64,000 bases of DNA from Dietzia alimentaria 72 (lineage in GTDB: Bacteria; Actinomycetota; Actinomycetes; Mycobacteriales; Mycobacteriaceae): assembly GCF_000226215.1 (NCBI RefSeq), contig NZ_AGFF01000007.1, positions 186,001 to 250,000 on the forward strand. Reading direction: 5' to 3'. The position numbers were made by a program, and so were the translations under genes. Each line of letters starts with the position of its first letter. Position 1 is the first letter of the stretch. Below, piece by piece: positions 1 to 11,583 of this stretch. Below the pieces are notes generated by a model that was not told where the DNA came from, searched no databases, and worked only from the letters and a program-made list of their open reading frames with translations.

Positions 1-2012
1 GCGAACCCGCCGGCCCGGATCGCCGCGGAGACAGCCGCGACAGCGGCCACGCGCGAGGGCCTTACAGGTGTAGATGAGAGTTCGATCGCGCCCAGGCGCC
101 TGACGCGTCGCCCGGTCAGCGCACCACCTCGGAAGCACGCGGTCTCGTCGTCGTCGAGCAGATCGTGGGCCGCGTACTCCGCGCCCCTCCGGTCCAGGGC
201 CGCGGCAGCGCGGATCACCGCCCCCGCCTCACCCGCCGCCCGGCCGGAGGCGCGCCCCACCTCGGCCACCGCGAGCCACTCGTTGCCGGCGAGCGCGGAC
301 CCGGGCGGCAGGACGGCCGCGGTCCCGGAAGCGAACGTGTACTGGGCGCCCCGACGGCAGGCGACGCGTCCGGGGTGCGCCATCGCCACCACCGGGCCCA
401 CCGCGTCGTCGAGGGGGGATTCATGCGCGGCGGCCTCGCCGGCGTGGTTCCGGGCGAGCCGCTCGAGACGTCGGGCCTCGCGTTCCCACGCCGCGGAGTC
501 CGGTGCCCGGCCGGACCGCAGCGCACGTAAGTCGGCGACCAGATCGCCGGCGTGGGATCGTCGCCCCGAAGTCAGCACGGCCACCACTTCGGCGGCGGTC
601 CGGGGACCCACGAGACCGGCTCCGTCCAGCAGTGCGCGGGCGTGCCGGGGGTCGGCCGGCACCCGCGCCAGGTCGCGACCACGACCGGTCGCTCTACCGT
701 CGTCGTCGAGGGCGCCGAGGCCCTGTAGTGCGGACTCGGCGCGGGCCATCTCGCCGGTCGGCGGCGGATCCGGCAACGCCAACCCTTCGCCTCGCGGCGC
801 GCCCCAGCAGGCGACATCGAGCGCGAAGGTCGTGAGGTCTGAGGTAGCGATGGCCGGCGTGCGGTGGGCGGAAAGGTGAGTGAACTCCTGCTCGGTCAGG
901 CAACGCACCGCCACACCGGGGCCGAGGCGGGCGGCTCGACCTGCGCGCTGGACGCACGAATCCCGCGACGCCGACACGGTGACGAGCCCCGTCATGTCAC
1001 GAGCGACGTCCCGGCGCGGCTCACGGCTCAAGCACGCGTCCACCACCAGGCGCACGCCGGGCACTGTGAGGGAGGACTCGGCGAGGTCGGTCGACACCAC
1101 GATCCGCGGTCGTGCCGCGCCCGTCGCGTCCCCTGACCGGTCCCGCCCGGAAACCGCCCGGTCCTGCGCGGCCGCGTCCAGCCCACCGTGCAGCGGCAGG
1201 ACCTCCGCGCGGTCGCCCAGACGCGAGGCCAGCGACCGGACGACCCGCTCGATCTCGCGAACGCCCGGAAGGAACACCAGGGTGTCGGCGGCACCGACCA
1301 AGGCCTCGTCGGCGGTCACCGCGGCCACGTGATCCAGGAACCCGTTCGTCACGCCGCGGGCGTCCAGTCGTGCGACCGGAGCGGGGGCGTAGCGCGTCTC
1401 CAACGGGTGCAGGGTCGCGGGAACATCCACGATGGGTGCCGGGCCTTCACCGGCGCCGCTCCCGTCCGCGCCGTTCCCGCCGCGCAGCAGTCGAGCGAAC
1501 CGGTCGGCCTCCACGGTCGCGGACATCGCCACCACGGGCAGGTCGTCGCGCAGTTGACGGAGCTCGCACAGCAGGGCGAACGCCAGGTCGGACTCGACAT
1601 CGCGCTCGTGGACCTCGTCGAGCACCACGGCGCCGACCCCGGTCAGGTCCGGGTCCGCGATCAGCCGCCGTACCAGCACGCCCGGGGTCACGAACTCCAC
1701 GAGGGTCTCCCGACCGACCCGGGAATCCCCCCGGACCGAGTAGCCGACCACTCCGCCGAGTTCGGTTCCGGTGAGCGCGGCCAGTCTGCGCGCTGCGGAC
1801 CGTGCGGCTACGCGGCGCGGCTGCGTCACCACCACGCGTCCGCTCACCCCGTCGGCCACCGCGACGGCGGGCGGCACCACGGTGGTCTTACCGGTCCCGG
1901 GCGGTGCCTGGACCACGGCGGTCCCGCCCGCTGCGAGCGCCTCGTGCAGGGCTGGCACGGCGTCAGTGAACGGAAGGCCGGCCCCGATCCGCCCCAGATC
2001 GAACGGGCTCAC
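1..2012 (-). CDS. hrpB: ATP-dependent RNA helicase HrpB (C-terminus beyond window)
   Basis: DEAH-box helicase of the HrpB family; its cellular role is poorly known. The frame is open from a GTG at 2012 to the window edge, giving 670 visible codons of a protein usually near 820-850 residues. Visible motifs are Walker A APPGTGKT (residues 36-43), DEVH (132-135), SAT (164-166) and motif VI QRAGRAAR (355-362), followed by the start of the HrpB C-terminal region. The GTG was chosen because the ATG at 2032 runs into a stop after seven codons. The gene diverges from clpC. In M. tuberculosis lsr2 lies at this position, so the clpC-proximal neighbour differs here. Function beyond RNA/DNA-dependent ATPase is not evident. 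Confidence 0.88.
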   Translation of the reverse strand, partial: MSPFDLGRIGAGLPFTDAVPALHEALAAGGTAVVQAPPGTGKTTVVPPAVAVADGVSGRVVVTQPRRVAARSAARRLAALTGTELGGVVGYSVRGDSRVGRETLVEFVTPGVLVRRLIADPDLTGVGAVVLDEVHERDVESDLAFALLCELRQLRDDLPVVAMSATVEADRFARLLRGGNGADGSGAGEGPAPIVDVPATLHPLETRYAPAPVARLDARGVTNGFLDHVAAVTADEALVGAADTLVFLPGVREIERVVRSLASRLGDRAEVLPLHGGLDAAAQDRAVSGRDRSGDATGAARPRIVVSTDLAESSLTVPGVRLVVDACLSREPRRDVARDMTGLVTVSASRDSCVQRAGRAARLGPGVAVRCLTEQEFTHLSAHRTPAIATSDLTTFALDVACWGAPRGEGLALPDPPPTGEMARAESALQGLGALDDDGRATGRGRDLARVPADPRHARALLDGAGLVGPRTAAEVVAVLTSGRRSHAGDLVADLRALRSGRAPDSAAWEREARRLERLARNHAGEAAAHESPLDDAVGPVVAMAHPGRVACRRGAQYTFASGTAAVLPPGSALAGNEWLAVAEVGRASGRAAGEAGAVIRAAAALDRRGAEYAAHDLLDDDETACFRGGALTGRRVRRLGAIELSSTPVRPSRVAAVAAVSAAIRAGGF

Positions 2013-2252
2013 CCGTGTATCCCGGGCACCATCGTCAACCCGGCGTCGCGCACGAGATACCTCCAGTTGAGTCGGATGGGACGATGTTATCCGGCATTCC
2101 GGGAGCGTTCGCTGACGGCGTACACGATTCGGCAATGATTCCCCTACCTGCCGCGTTGCATAGAGATGACGGGCCGACTGCCACTCCTGTGGCTCCGGGC
2201 GTCAGACCGGGCCACTACAGTGGTGAAAACCCGAGGAATGTGAGGTAGCACG

Positions 2253-4907
<2,655 letters not shown>

Positions 4908-4930
4908 TCGCCACGGGGATAGTCGCTACG

Positions 4931-4962
4931 GACGACCCCCGCCTTCACCGGCGGGGGTCGTC
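4931..4962 (+). terminator. clpC terminator hairpin
   Basis: Perfect 13-bp stem GACGACCCCCGCC / GGCGGGGGTCGTC with a 6-nt loop, 24 bp after the clpC stop. There is no T-run, as is common for actinobacterial intrinsic terminators. The 207 bp between it and the flavin reductase stop show nothing recognisable. Confidence 0.8.
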
Positions 4963-5169
4963 CCCACTTGGCTGCCGCTCCCTTCGCCGCCGCCCCCGGC
5001 CGCCTCCGATGCTCGTCAAGCCGCGGCTGCCCGGCGCCCAATAGTCTCGAACCGAAGGACTCCACAAAGCCGGCGCTGCTCTGGGACGGTCCGGAGCCGC
5101 ACGGCTTGGGGCTTAGCGAGGTTGAACGCAGCGACGTGTCGAGCTCGCCGAGCTGGAGGTGGCTCGCGA

Positions 5170-5694
5170 CTAGCGAGTGGAACTCGATACCGAACGGAAG
5201 TCGCCATCGAGGATCACTAAGGGGTCGGCGGGCTCCTCGTCGAACCAGGCGTCGAGCAAGCGAGCGATCACCAGGACGTGATCGCCAGCGGGCACAAGAC
5301 GGTCCAAGGCGACCCGGAGCCGGATTCTTCCGCCGCGGAGCAGTGGTTCACCAGTCTCTGTACGGGTCCACAGCGCCGTGTCGGCGAACCGCAGATGCGA
5401 CGGGCCGGCAAAACGGAGCGCCAGGTGCTCATCTCCTTCGCCGAGCAGATGCACGACAGCGGTGCGGGCCTCGAGCACGGCTGTCAGACTCGACGAGGAG
5501 AACCCCACGTTGAAACTGATCAGGGCGGGCTCGGCTGACAGGCTCGAGATGGACGACGCGGTGAAGCCGACGGGTCTGTCCGAACCGTTCAGAGTGACAA
5601 TCGTGACGCCGGCGGGATGCGTCCGCATTGCACGCCGGTGGACCTCGTGAGAAACCGACGGGCGGATATTGGACAACGATTGATATTCAGGCAT
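5170..5694 (-). CDS. Flavin reductase (HpaC/DszD-like)
   Basis: Short-chain flavin reductase domain protein (about 174 residues) that would use NAD(P)H to make FMNH2 or FADH2 for a partner monooxygenase. The family-typical start HRRAMRTHPAGVTIVT, the central GFTASSISSLS flavin-contact segment and a C-terminal DHVLVIARLLD strand are visible. The ATG at 5694 is used; an upstream GTG at 5760 would add 22 residues unlike the family, and neither start has a good SD. The gene lies 42 bp or more downstream of the ROK regulator on the same strand. Both diverge from ssuD, whose two-component FMNH2-dependent monooxygenase needs exactly such a reductase. It is therefore probably the local SsuE replacement, although it is not of the SsuE fold. 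Confidence 0.85.
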   Translation of the reverse strand: MPEYQSLSNIRPSVSHEVHRRAMRTHPAGVTIVTLNGSDRPVGFTASSISSLSAEPALISFNVGFSSSSLTAVLEARTAVVHLLGEGDEHLALRFAGPSHLRFADTALWTRTETGEPLLRGGRIRLRVALDRLVPAGDHVLVIARLLDAWFDEEPADPLVILDGDFRSVSSSTR

Positions 5695-5802
5695 ATCGAA
5701 AGTCTGCGATCCGCCCGCTACAGATGTCGAAAATTCTGTTCGCGGCGATGCAAAGTGCACCAGGGTCGGACGCAGGACATTACGGCGTCGAAAAGTCCAG
5801 TC

Positions 5803-6978
5803 CTACGATGCCGACAGCGCCCGACCCGCGAGCGCAGCCGTAGGGTCTGCGGAAATTGTGTCCAAAGCGACCGCCATGGCGGCGAACTGCTGGATGCGTC
5901 CTCCTGCCGTCGAGATACGCAGGTCTGGCACCCCGCCCACAAGCCGGGTTTCGCGGGTCGCCCTGACGAGTGCCGGCAAGTAACGCGGATGGTCTGTGAA
6001 TGCCTGACCGCACAGGACGACGGTATCGGGCCGGGTGATGGAGGACAGCAGTCCCACTACTCGGCCCAGAACCGTGGCGCGCTCAACGAGGATCGCTTCC
6101 GAGACCGCATCCCGACGCGCTCTCACGGCGAGTTCCGCCACCGATCCCACTTCTATTCCGTGGCGACCCGCAGCCCGGACCACCCCAGAGTCGCCGACCA
6201 CGTCCAGCAGGCCGTTGCCGCCGTCAGCGAGCAATTGTGTGGGCCCAACCGGCAGGTGCGTGAGATCGGGGGAGCCCGCCCGCGGTTGATGGACGACACC
6301 GTCGATCACGAGGGCGGAACCCAAATGCTCGCGCGCGTAAACTACGAGCGTGGTGCCCTGGTGTGTCTCGTGCCCAACCAGTAGTTCTGTCGCGGCCATG
6401 GCCTCGACGTGCGGGGCCACTGAGAACGGGACTCCAATCCGGTCGGCGAACAGGTCGGTAACCGGCACGTCCTCCCATCCGAGCAGGTCGTGGTCGATCC
6501 GCCCCGTCTCGGTGATCCGGGCGGCGGTGGCGATCCCGCCGCGGACCAGCCGGCGGTCGCGGTAACCATCCAGAAGACGGAACGCGACCGCGGTCAGCTC
6601 GTCGGCGATCCGCGCCGGTTCACGGCCGGGGGTGCTGATCGCGTGCTCAGACAAGATGCGGCACGCGAGGTCGCATACCGCCACCACGCTGCGATGTAGG
6701 CCGATGTGCACGGCGATGGTCACCGGGCCGGACGGGTCGATTTCCACCGGGATGCTCGGGCGCCCGACCGATCCATCGTGCATTGCAGCGGGACGTTCAC
6801 GGATGACGCCCGCGGCCACTAGCGCGGATGTCGCGCGTCCGACAGTGGCCACGGACAGCCCGGTTCTCGCTGCGATCTCGGGCCGGGAGACGGGCCCCCG
6901 GAAGCGAATCGCCCGCATGACCCGCGCCGAGCTGTTGTCAGAGAGACGCAGGCCGGCCACAGGGGACTGGAATGGCAT
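5803..6978 (-). CDS. ROK-family transcriptional regulator (zinc motif absent)
   Basis: A 391-residue regulator with an N-terminal winged helix (about residues 15-70, ISRPEIAARTGLS-type helix-turn-helix) followed by a ROK (repressor, ORF, kinase) domain. The ROK half is degenerate. Where family members carry the Cys-x-Cys-Gly-x-x-Gly-Cys zinc motif, this protein reads PVGPTQLLADGG and has no cysteines, and the ExGH sugar-contact motif is not recognisable. ROK regulators usually sense sugars, so binding of another effector, perhaps a sulfonate, is plausible. The gene diverges from ssuDCBA across 144 bp containing a strong palindrome (7002-7017), and probably forms an operon with the flavin reductase. 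Its role as local regulator is inferred from position. Confidence 0.82.
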   Translation of the reverse strand: MPFQSPVAGLRLSDNSSARVMRAIRFRGPVSRPEIAARTGLSVATVGRATSALVAAGVIRERPAAMHDGSVGRPSIPVEIDPSGPVTIAVHIGLHRSVVAVCDLACRILSEHAISTPGREPARIADELTAVAFRLLDGYRDRRLVRGGIATAARITETGRIDHDLLGWEDVPVTDLFADRIGVPFSVAPHVEAMAATELLVGHETHQGTTLVVYAREHLGSALVIDGVVHQPRAGSPDLTHLPVGPTQLLADGGNGLLDVVGDSGVVRAAGRHGIEVGSVAELAVRARRDAVSEAILVERATVLGRVVGLLSSITRPDTVVLCGQAFTDHPRYLPALVRATRETRLVGGVPDLRISTAGGRIQQFAAMAVALDTISADPTAALAGRALSAS

Positions 6979-7001
6979 GACGGTGACAGTAACACAGGAA
7001 A

Positions 7002-7017
7002 TAGACAGATCGGTCTA
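7002..7017. promoter_or_regulatory. Candidate operator between ROK regulator and ssuD
   Basis: TAGAC-A-GATC-G-GTCTA, a 16-bp palindrome with one mismatched pair. It lies 24 bp upstream of the ROK gene start and 106 bp before the ssuD GTG. It is the only strong inverted repeat in the divergent intergenic region. Assignment to the ROK protein is inferred. Confidence 0.55.
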
Positions 7018-7122
7018 GTCGGATTAAGGGTTTCGTCCGCAGTGACCATAACTCTGGGTTTCCGGAGCCGCCAGCTTCACGATAGGTCGGTCCCACATTG
7101 AGATCGACCCGAGGAGCCATCT

Positions 7123-8382
7123 GTGGCCGACCATCCGACCGACCCCACCCCAGTGAACGAGGCTCTGCACTTTCACTGGTTCCTACCCACGTACGGCGAT
7201 TCGAGAAATCTTGTAGCCGGAGGCCACGGCACCTTCATGTCGGGCGACCGGCCCGCGACCCTGCCGTACCTGCGGCAGATCGTGGCCGCAGCCGAGCACA
7301 ACGGGTTCGAGTCATTACTCACGCCGACCGGTGCGTGGTGCGAAGACGCGCTGCTGACCTCGGCGTTGCTCGCCGAATCTAGCGAGCGAATCAAGTTCCT
7401 CGTGGCGGTAAGGCCCGGTTTGATGAGCCCCACCCTCGCCGCGCAAATGGCGACGACCTTCCAATGGCAGACCCGCGGCCGACTGTTGCTCAACGTGGTC
7501 ACCGGTGGGGAGTCACGCGAGCAGCGCGCCTACGGGGACTTTCTCGACAAGCAGGGCCGCTACGCCCGGGCGGACGAGTTCCTAGAGATCGTACGCGGAC
7601 TATGGGCTTCGCCGGAGCCGTTCTCGTTCACGGGTGACCACCTCACTGTTGTCGACTCCATGCTGGGGCGACGCCCCGACCCCACCCCGTCGATCTTCTT
7701 CGGCGGCTCTTCCGCTGCCGGCATCCGCGTAGCCGCGCGCCACGCGGACACCTACTTGACCTGGGGCGAGTCCCCGGTCTCCGTTGCGGAGAAACTCGCC
7801 CGCGTCCGGGTGGCGGCTGCCGCGAACGGTCGGAAGCCGTCTTTTGGGATCCGACTCCATGTGATCTCCCGCGACACCTCGGAGCAGGCGTGGGCCGAGG
7901 CCGAACGACTCCTCCGGGGAATCGATCCGGCAGACATTGAGCGTGTGCAGACGTCTCTGCGTGCCAGCGAGTCGGAGGGCCAGCGCCGGATGCTCGATCT
8001 TCATAGGGGTCGGACCGACTCGCTGGAGATCGCGCCGAACCTCTGGGCCGGCGTTGGGCTGGTTCGCGGAGGCGCGGGTACGGCGCTGGTGGGATCGCAC
8101 GAGGAGGTGGCCGACCGGATCGCGGAGTACGCGGAGCTGGGCCTGAGCCACTTCGTGTTCTCCGGGTATCCACACCTGGAGGAGGCCTTCACCTTCGGCG
8201 AGGGCGTGCTCCCGGTGCTCGCGCGGCGCGGCCTGTGGACCCCGCCGCACGCCGCCGGCGGCTCCGCCCAGCACCCCGGAGCGGTGCCGTTCGCCGGCTC
8301 CGGATCCGACATTGCGGGCCCGGCCACCGCGTCGGCCCGTCCGGCCTCGCACACCCGAGAGCCTGCCCGTGTCGGCGGCTGA
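7123..8382 (+). CDS. ssuD: FMNH2-dependent alkanesulfonate monooxygenase SsuD
   Basis: Luciferase-like (LLM) monooxygenase that cleaves the C-S bond of alkanesulfonates with FMNH2 and O2, giving an aldehyde and sulfite. SsuD-type segments are visible: HWFLPTYGDSR near the N-terminus, the LLNVVTGGE loop, YARADEFLEIVRGLW, and FFGGSSAAGIRVAARHADTYLTWGE. It is 419 residues against about 380 in E. coli because of an Ala/Ser/Pro-rich C-terminal tail. A GAGGAG SD lies 10 bases before the GTG start. It heads ssuDCBA, an order that puts the enzyme first. The exact substrate cannot be read; other LLM desulfonating enzymes (methanesulfonate- or sulfoquinovose-type) are alternatives. Confidence 0.87.
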   Translation: MADHPTDPTPVNEALHFHWFLPTYGDSRNLVAGGHGTFMSGDRPATLPYLRQIVAAAEHNGFESLLTPTGAWCEDALLTSALLAESSERIKFLVAVRPGLMSPTLAAQMATTFQWQTRGRLLLNVVTGGESREQRAYGDFLDKQGRYARADEFLEIVRGLWASPEPFSFTGDHLTVVDSMLGRRPDPTPSIFFGGSSAAGIRVAARHADTYLTWGESPVSVAEKLARVRVAAAANGRKPSFGIRLHVISRDTSEQAWAEAERLLRGIDPADIERVQTSLRASESEGQRRMLDLHRGRTDSLEIAPNLWAGVGLVRGGAGTALVGSHEEVADRIAEYAELGLSHFVFSGYPHLEEAFTFGEGVLPVLARRGLWTPPHAAGGSAQHPGAVPFAGSGSDIAGPATASARPASHTREPARVGG

Positions 8383-8404
8383 CCCACTGGAGAGGGGACC
8401 GATC

Positions 8405-9331
8405 GTGGCCACGACCGTACGTTCGCAGCCTGCCGTGGCACCACCGCCCGCCCCGTTCGGCTCCCCGATGGACGCCCCGGGCACGGTGTCGCCCGCAATC
8501 GCACCCACGAGCACTGAGCCGGGCCCGACCACGAACGGGCCCCCGCCGCTCGGCGCCGGGAGAAGACCACGACGACGACAACGACACAGTGGTCTCACCT
8601 GGCTGCGGTGGCTCAGCCCGCTTGTGCTTATCGTGGTCTGGCAGTTGGCCGCGGCTACCGGAGTCCTCCCTGAGCGGACTTTGCCGGCGCCCCAGCTGAT
8701 CGCCGAATCCGCGGTCGAACTCCTGGCTTCAGGGGAGATCGTGGACGCCCTGGCCGTATCCAGTCTTCGTGTCCTGCAGGGCTTCACGCTGGGAGCGGTC
8801 GCGGGGCTCGTACTGGGAGTGCTGGTGGGCTCGGCTCGTTACGCGGATGCGATCCTCGACCCGCCGCTGCAGATGCTCCGAGCACTGCCCCACCTGGGAT
8901 TGATCCCGCTGTTCATCCTGTGGTTCGGTATCGGTGAGGCGCCCAAGGTGCTGCTCATCGCACTGGGTGTGGTCTTCCCCATCTACCTCAACACCGCCTC
9001 GGGGCTGCGCCAGGTCGACCCGAAGCTGCTCGATATGGCCACGGTGTTCGGCCTGTCGCACCGGCAGCGGTTAACCGAGGTGGTCCTGCCGTCCATCGCG
9101 CCGCAGGTGCTGGTGGGAGTACGGCAGTCGCTGGCGATCGCGTGGCTCACGCTCATCGTGGCCGAGCAGCTCAACGCCACCACCGGCCTGGGATACCTCA
9201 TCATGAACGCCCGCGACTTCTTCCGGATCGACGTAATCATCGTGGGTCTAATCGTGTACGCCCTGCTGGGGATCACCACCGACGCCCTCGTCCGTGCCGC
9301 CGAGGCCCGAGCGTTGCGGCACTACCGCTGA
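8405..9331 (+). CDS. ssuC: Sulfonate ABC transporter permease SsuC
   Basis: Inner-membrane permease of the NitT/TauT family, partner of SsuB and SsuA. After roughly 60 unusually Pro/Ala-rich and then Arg-rich cytoplasmic residues, the core has about six membrane segments. It carries the coupling loop near GLRQVDPKLLDMATVFGLSHRQRL and ends with the GLGYLIMNARDFF helix typical of SsuC. The GTG at 8405 has a GGAGAGG SD. An alternative GTG at 8369 overlaps the ssuD stop and would lengthen the odd tail. The N-terminal extension is absent from classical SsuC and has no recognised domain. Confidence 0.88.
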   Translation: MATTVRSQPAVAPPPAPFGSPMDAPGTVSPAIAPTSTEPGPTTNGPPPLGAGRRPRRRQRHSGLTWLRWLSPLVLIVVWQLAAATGVLPERTLPAPQLIAESAVELLASGEIVDALAVSSLRVLQGFTLGAVAGLVLGVLVGSARYADAILDPPLQMLRALPHLGLIPLFILWFGIGEAPKVLLIALGVVFPIYLNTASGLRQVDPKLLDMATVFGLSHRQRLTEVVLPSIAPQVLVGVRQSLAIAWLTLIVAEQLNATTGLGYLIMNARDFFRIDVIIVGLIVYALLGITTDALVRAAEARALRHYR

Positions 9332-9360
9332 CGACCGCCCACACTCCCCGGAGGACATCC

Positions 9361-10092
9361 ATGCCCACTACTCTCACCCCGGCCGGGGCCCTGCACGATG
9401 TCACCCGGCAGTTCGACGGCACCACCGTTCTCGACGGGCTCGACCTGGAGATTCCGCGCGGGCAGATCGTCGCGCTGCTCGGCCACAGCGGGAGCGGTAA
9501 GTCGACCGCGTTGCGAATCCTGGCCGGGCTCGACCACGATCACGGCGGCACCGCCTACATCGACGGGGCGCCCGCCGTGGTGTTCCAAGACGCCCGCCTT
9601 CTGCCGTGGCGCACCGTCGCCGCCAACGTGCGCCACGGGCTCAACCGGGTCGACGTGGGCCGCGCTGAGAAGACCGATCGAGTGTCGCAGATGCTCGACG
9701 AGGTGGGGCTGGCCGGCCGGGAGGACGCTTACCCGGGCGAGCTGTCCGGCGGGCAGGCCCAGCGCACGTCGTTGGCCCGCGCCCTTGTCGCTGAGCCCTC
9801 GCTGCTGTTGCTCGACGAACCATTCGGCGCGCTCGACGCGCTCACGCGGCGCTCCATGCACGACCTGTTACTGCGGCTGTGGCGCCGCCACGGACTGGGG
9901 ATCCTGCTGGTCACGCACGATATCGACGAGTCGATCGCGTTGGCCGACAGGGCCCTCGTTTTGGACCACGGCGCCGTCGCGCACAGCGAGACGATTGACC
10001 GACCCCGCGGCGGCGGGCAGATCGGCCACCACCGACGATCACTTCTCGATGCCTTGGGCGTCGACCACTCAGACGAGGACTATTCGATATGA
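9361..10092 (+). CDS. ssuB: Sulfonate ABC transporter ATPase SsuB
   Basis: ATP-binding subunit, 243 residues, with Walker A GHSGSGKST (41-49), a Q-loop in VVFQDARLLPW, signature LSGGQAQR, Walker B LLLLDEPFGALD and the switch histidine in VTHDIDES. The VFQDARLLPWRTV stretch is characteristic of NitT/TauT/Ssu ATPases. The ATG at 9361 follows a GGAGGACATCC SD. The stop overlaps the ssuA start (ATGA), implying coupled translation. Confidence 0.92.
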   Translation: MPTTLTPAGALHDVTRQFDGTTVLDGLDLEIPRGQIVALLGHSGSGKSTALRILAGLDHDHGGTAYIDGAPAVVFQDARLLPWRTVAANVRHGLNRVDVGRAEKTDRVSQMLDEVGLAGREDAYPGELSGGQAQRTSLARALVAEPSLLLLDEPFGALDALTRRSMHDLLLRLWRRHGLGILLVTHDIDESIALADRALVLDHGAVAHSETIDRPRGGGQIGHHRRSLLDALGVDHSDEDYSI

Positions 10093-11135
10093 CCACCACC
10101 GTTTCCGATATCCGCAGGCGACACTCGGTACTGATCGCACTCTTCGCGCTGGCCGTGGTCGTGATGATCGCTGGTGCGGGATGCGCCAGCCGGGAGTCGC
10201 AGGCCCAGGCGCCCGTCCCGGACCGGGTGGACCCGGCGGAGCTGTCCGACCTCGTGCTGCGGGTGGGGGACCAGAAGGGTGGCACAGAGGCGCTACTGAC
10301 CGCGTCAGGGCAGCTCGAGGGCCTGTCTTACCAAGTGGAGTTCTCCACCTTCACCTCCGGACCGCCGCAGATCGAGGCGCTCAACGCCGGGCAAATCGAC
10401 GTGGCCGTCACCGGAAACACCCCGCCTGTGTTCGGGACCGCGGCCGGGGCGCGCGCGTCCGTCGTGTCCGCCTACGCCAACGACGGGGAGGGCGACCAGA
10501 TCCTTGTTCCGGCCGACTCGGACGTGCAGTCCGTGGTGGACCTGGTCGGCAAGAAGGTGTTGGTGGCCAAGGGGACCTCCGCCCACGGCCACCTGCTGCT
10601 GCAGCTCCGTAAGGCCGGGGTCGACCCGGAGGGCGTGGAGCTGGTGTACCTCCAGCCCGCCGAAGCGGGGTCGGCATTCTCCCGCGGCGACGCTGACGCG
10701 TGGGCCATCTGGGATCCGTACACCGCGATCACCCAGACCACCTCCGACGTCCGCACACTTACCACCGCGGCCGGGACGACCAACGGGTTCGGGTTCGGCG
10801 TGGCGTCTAACGAGGCCCTGGCGGACCCGCGCCGACAGACCGCGATCGCCGACCTGCTGGTCCGGATCGGCGAGGCAGGGAAGTGGGCGGCAGAGGACCC
10901 GACCGGGTGGGCGGACTACTACGGAAAGGCGGTGGGCATCTCACCGGAGGCCGCCGAGCTCTCGCAGGGCCGTAGTAGCCGGGTGCCGGTCGCGCTGGCG
11001 GACACGATCGCCAGCGAACAGGAACTGGCCGACGTGTTCACCGAGGACGGCCAGATCAACGCTGTCGATCTGAAGGCGCTGGTGGACGAGCGGTTCGCTG
11101 ATGACCTGGCGCCCGTGGTGGGCGCACTGCCCTAA
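10089..11135 (+). CDS. ssuA: Sulfonate-binding lipoprotein SsuA
   Basis: Periplasmic-space or cell-surface solute-binding protein of the NMT1/SsuA family, 348 residues. A basic start and hydrophobic stretch (residues 13-28) lead to a lipobox-like IAGAGC with Cys32 as the likely lipidated residue; the -3 position is Gly, so the lipobox is not ideal. The mature part shows the family segments ALNAGQIDVAVTGNTPP, KKVLVAKGTSAHGHL and DADAWAIWDPYTA, typical of aliphatic sulfonate binders. It is last in the operon. Downstream genes are on the opposite strand. Confidence 0.9.
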   Translation: MTTTVSDIRRRHSVLIALFALAVVVMIAGAGCASRESQAQAPVPDRVDPAELSDLVLRVGDQKGGTEALLTASGQLEGLSYQVEFSTFTSGPPQIEALNAGQIDVAVTGNTPPVFGTAAGARASVVSAYANDGEGDQILVPADSDVQSVVDLVGKKVLVAKGTSAHGHLLLQLRKAGVDPEGVELVYLQPAEAGSAFSRGDADAWAIWDPYTAITQTTSDVRTLTTAAGTTNGFGFGVASNEALADPRRQTAIADLLVRIGEAGKWAAEDPTGWADYYGKAVGISPEAAELSQGRSSRVPVALADTIASEQELADVFTEDGQINAVDLKALVDERFADDLAPVVGALP

Positions 11136-11168
11136 GCTGAACCGTAGCCTCGGGCCCGGGTTGCCAGG

Positions 11169-11561
11169 TCAGGCGGCGATCCGTTCACAGACTGTCGCGA
11201 TCGCCGCCCACCCAACCAGGCCGACCGTGGAGTACAGCAGCGCCCATAGTGCGGAGCCTACGGTCACTGCCAGTAGGTAGCGGCGCAGCGGCATACCCGC
11301 GAAGCCTGCGCTGAAGTTGACCGCGGTCTGCACCCCCACGGTGAGGAAGGACAGTGGCACCGCGACCACCCCGTACCGTGCGGCCAATCGCTGGGCCCGC
11401 TGCACGGTGGGGCCTTCGAGACGGTGGGAAAATCGCCGACTGAGGTGGCCTCCGCCGAAGGCTCCACGGCCTAACCAGTAGGTGGCATTGGCGCGCAGCA
11501 TGACTATCACGAAGAGTGCGGCAAAGGCGATGCCGAAAGGTTGCTGCGCGATCCGGTCCAT
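11169..11561 (-). CDS. Small VTT/DedA-like membrane protein
   Basis: Integral membrane protein of 130 residues with about three or four hydrophobic segments. The central RAQRLAARYGVVAVPLSFLTVGVQTAVNFSAGFAGMPLRRYLLAVTVGS resembles the re-entrant core of the VTT (SNARE-associated/DedA) family, whose members are linked to lipid flipping and membrane homeostasis. It is shorter than usual DedA proteins (about 200 residues) and may represent only the core. It is the last gene of a probable mutY-mhuD operon, 22 bp after mhuD. No substrate is suggested by the sequence. Confidence 0.7.
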   Translation of the reverse strand: MDRIAQQPFGIAFAALFVIVMLRANATYWLGRGAFGGGHLSRRFSHRLEGPTVQRAQRLAARYGVVAVPLSFLTVGVQTAVNFSAGFAGMPLRRYLLAVTVGSALWALLYSTVGLVGWAAIATVCERIAA

Positions 11562-11583
11562 GGGACGAGGGGCTACCGGCCGG

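Noticed and set aside
1188-2138. Long open frame on the plus strand opposite hrpB
   Set aside because: Its translation has no domain, while the minus strand gives an intact DEAH helicase; it is a high-GC antisense shadow.
5170-8382. Sulfoquinovose monooxygenase (SMO) pathway instead of alkanesulfonate use
   Set aside because: The flavin reductase and SsuD-like enzyme would fit, but no glycosidase, sugar ABC transporter or sugar oxidoreductase is present, and the transporter is SsuABC-type. Kept only as a possibility in the ROK finding.
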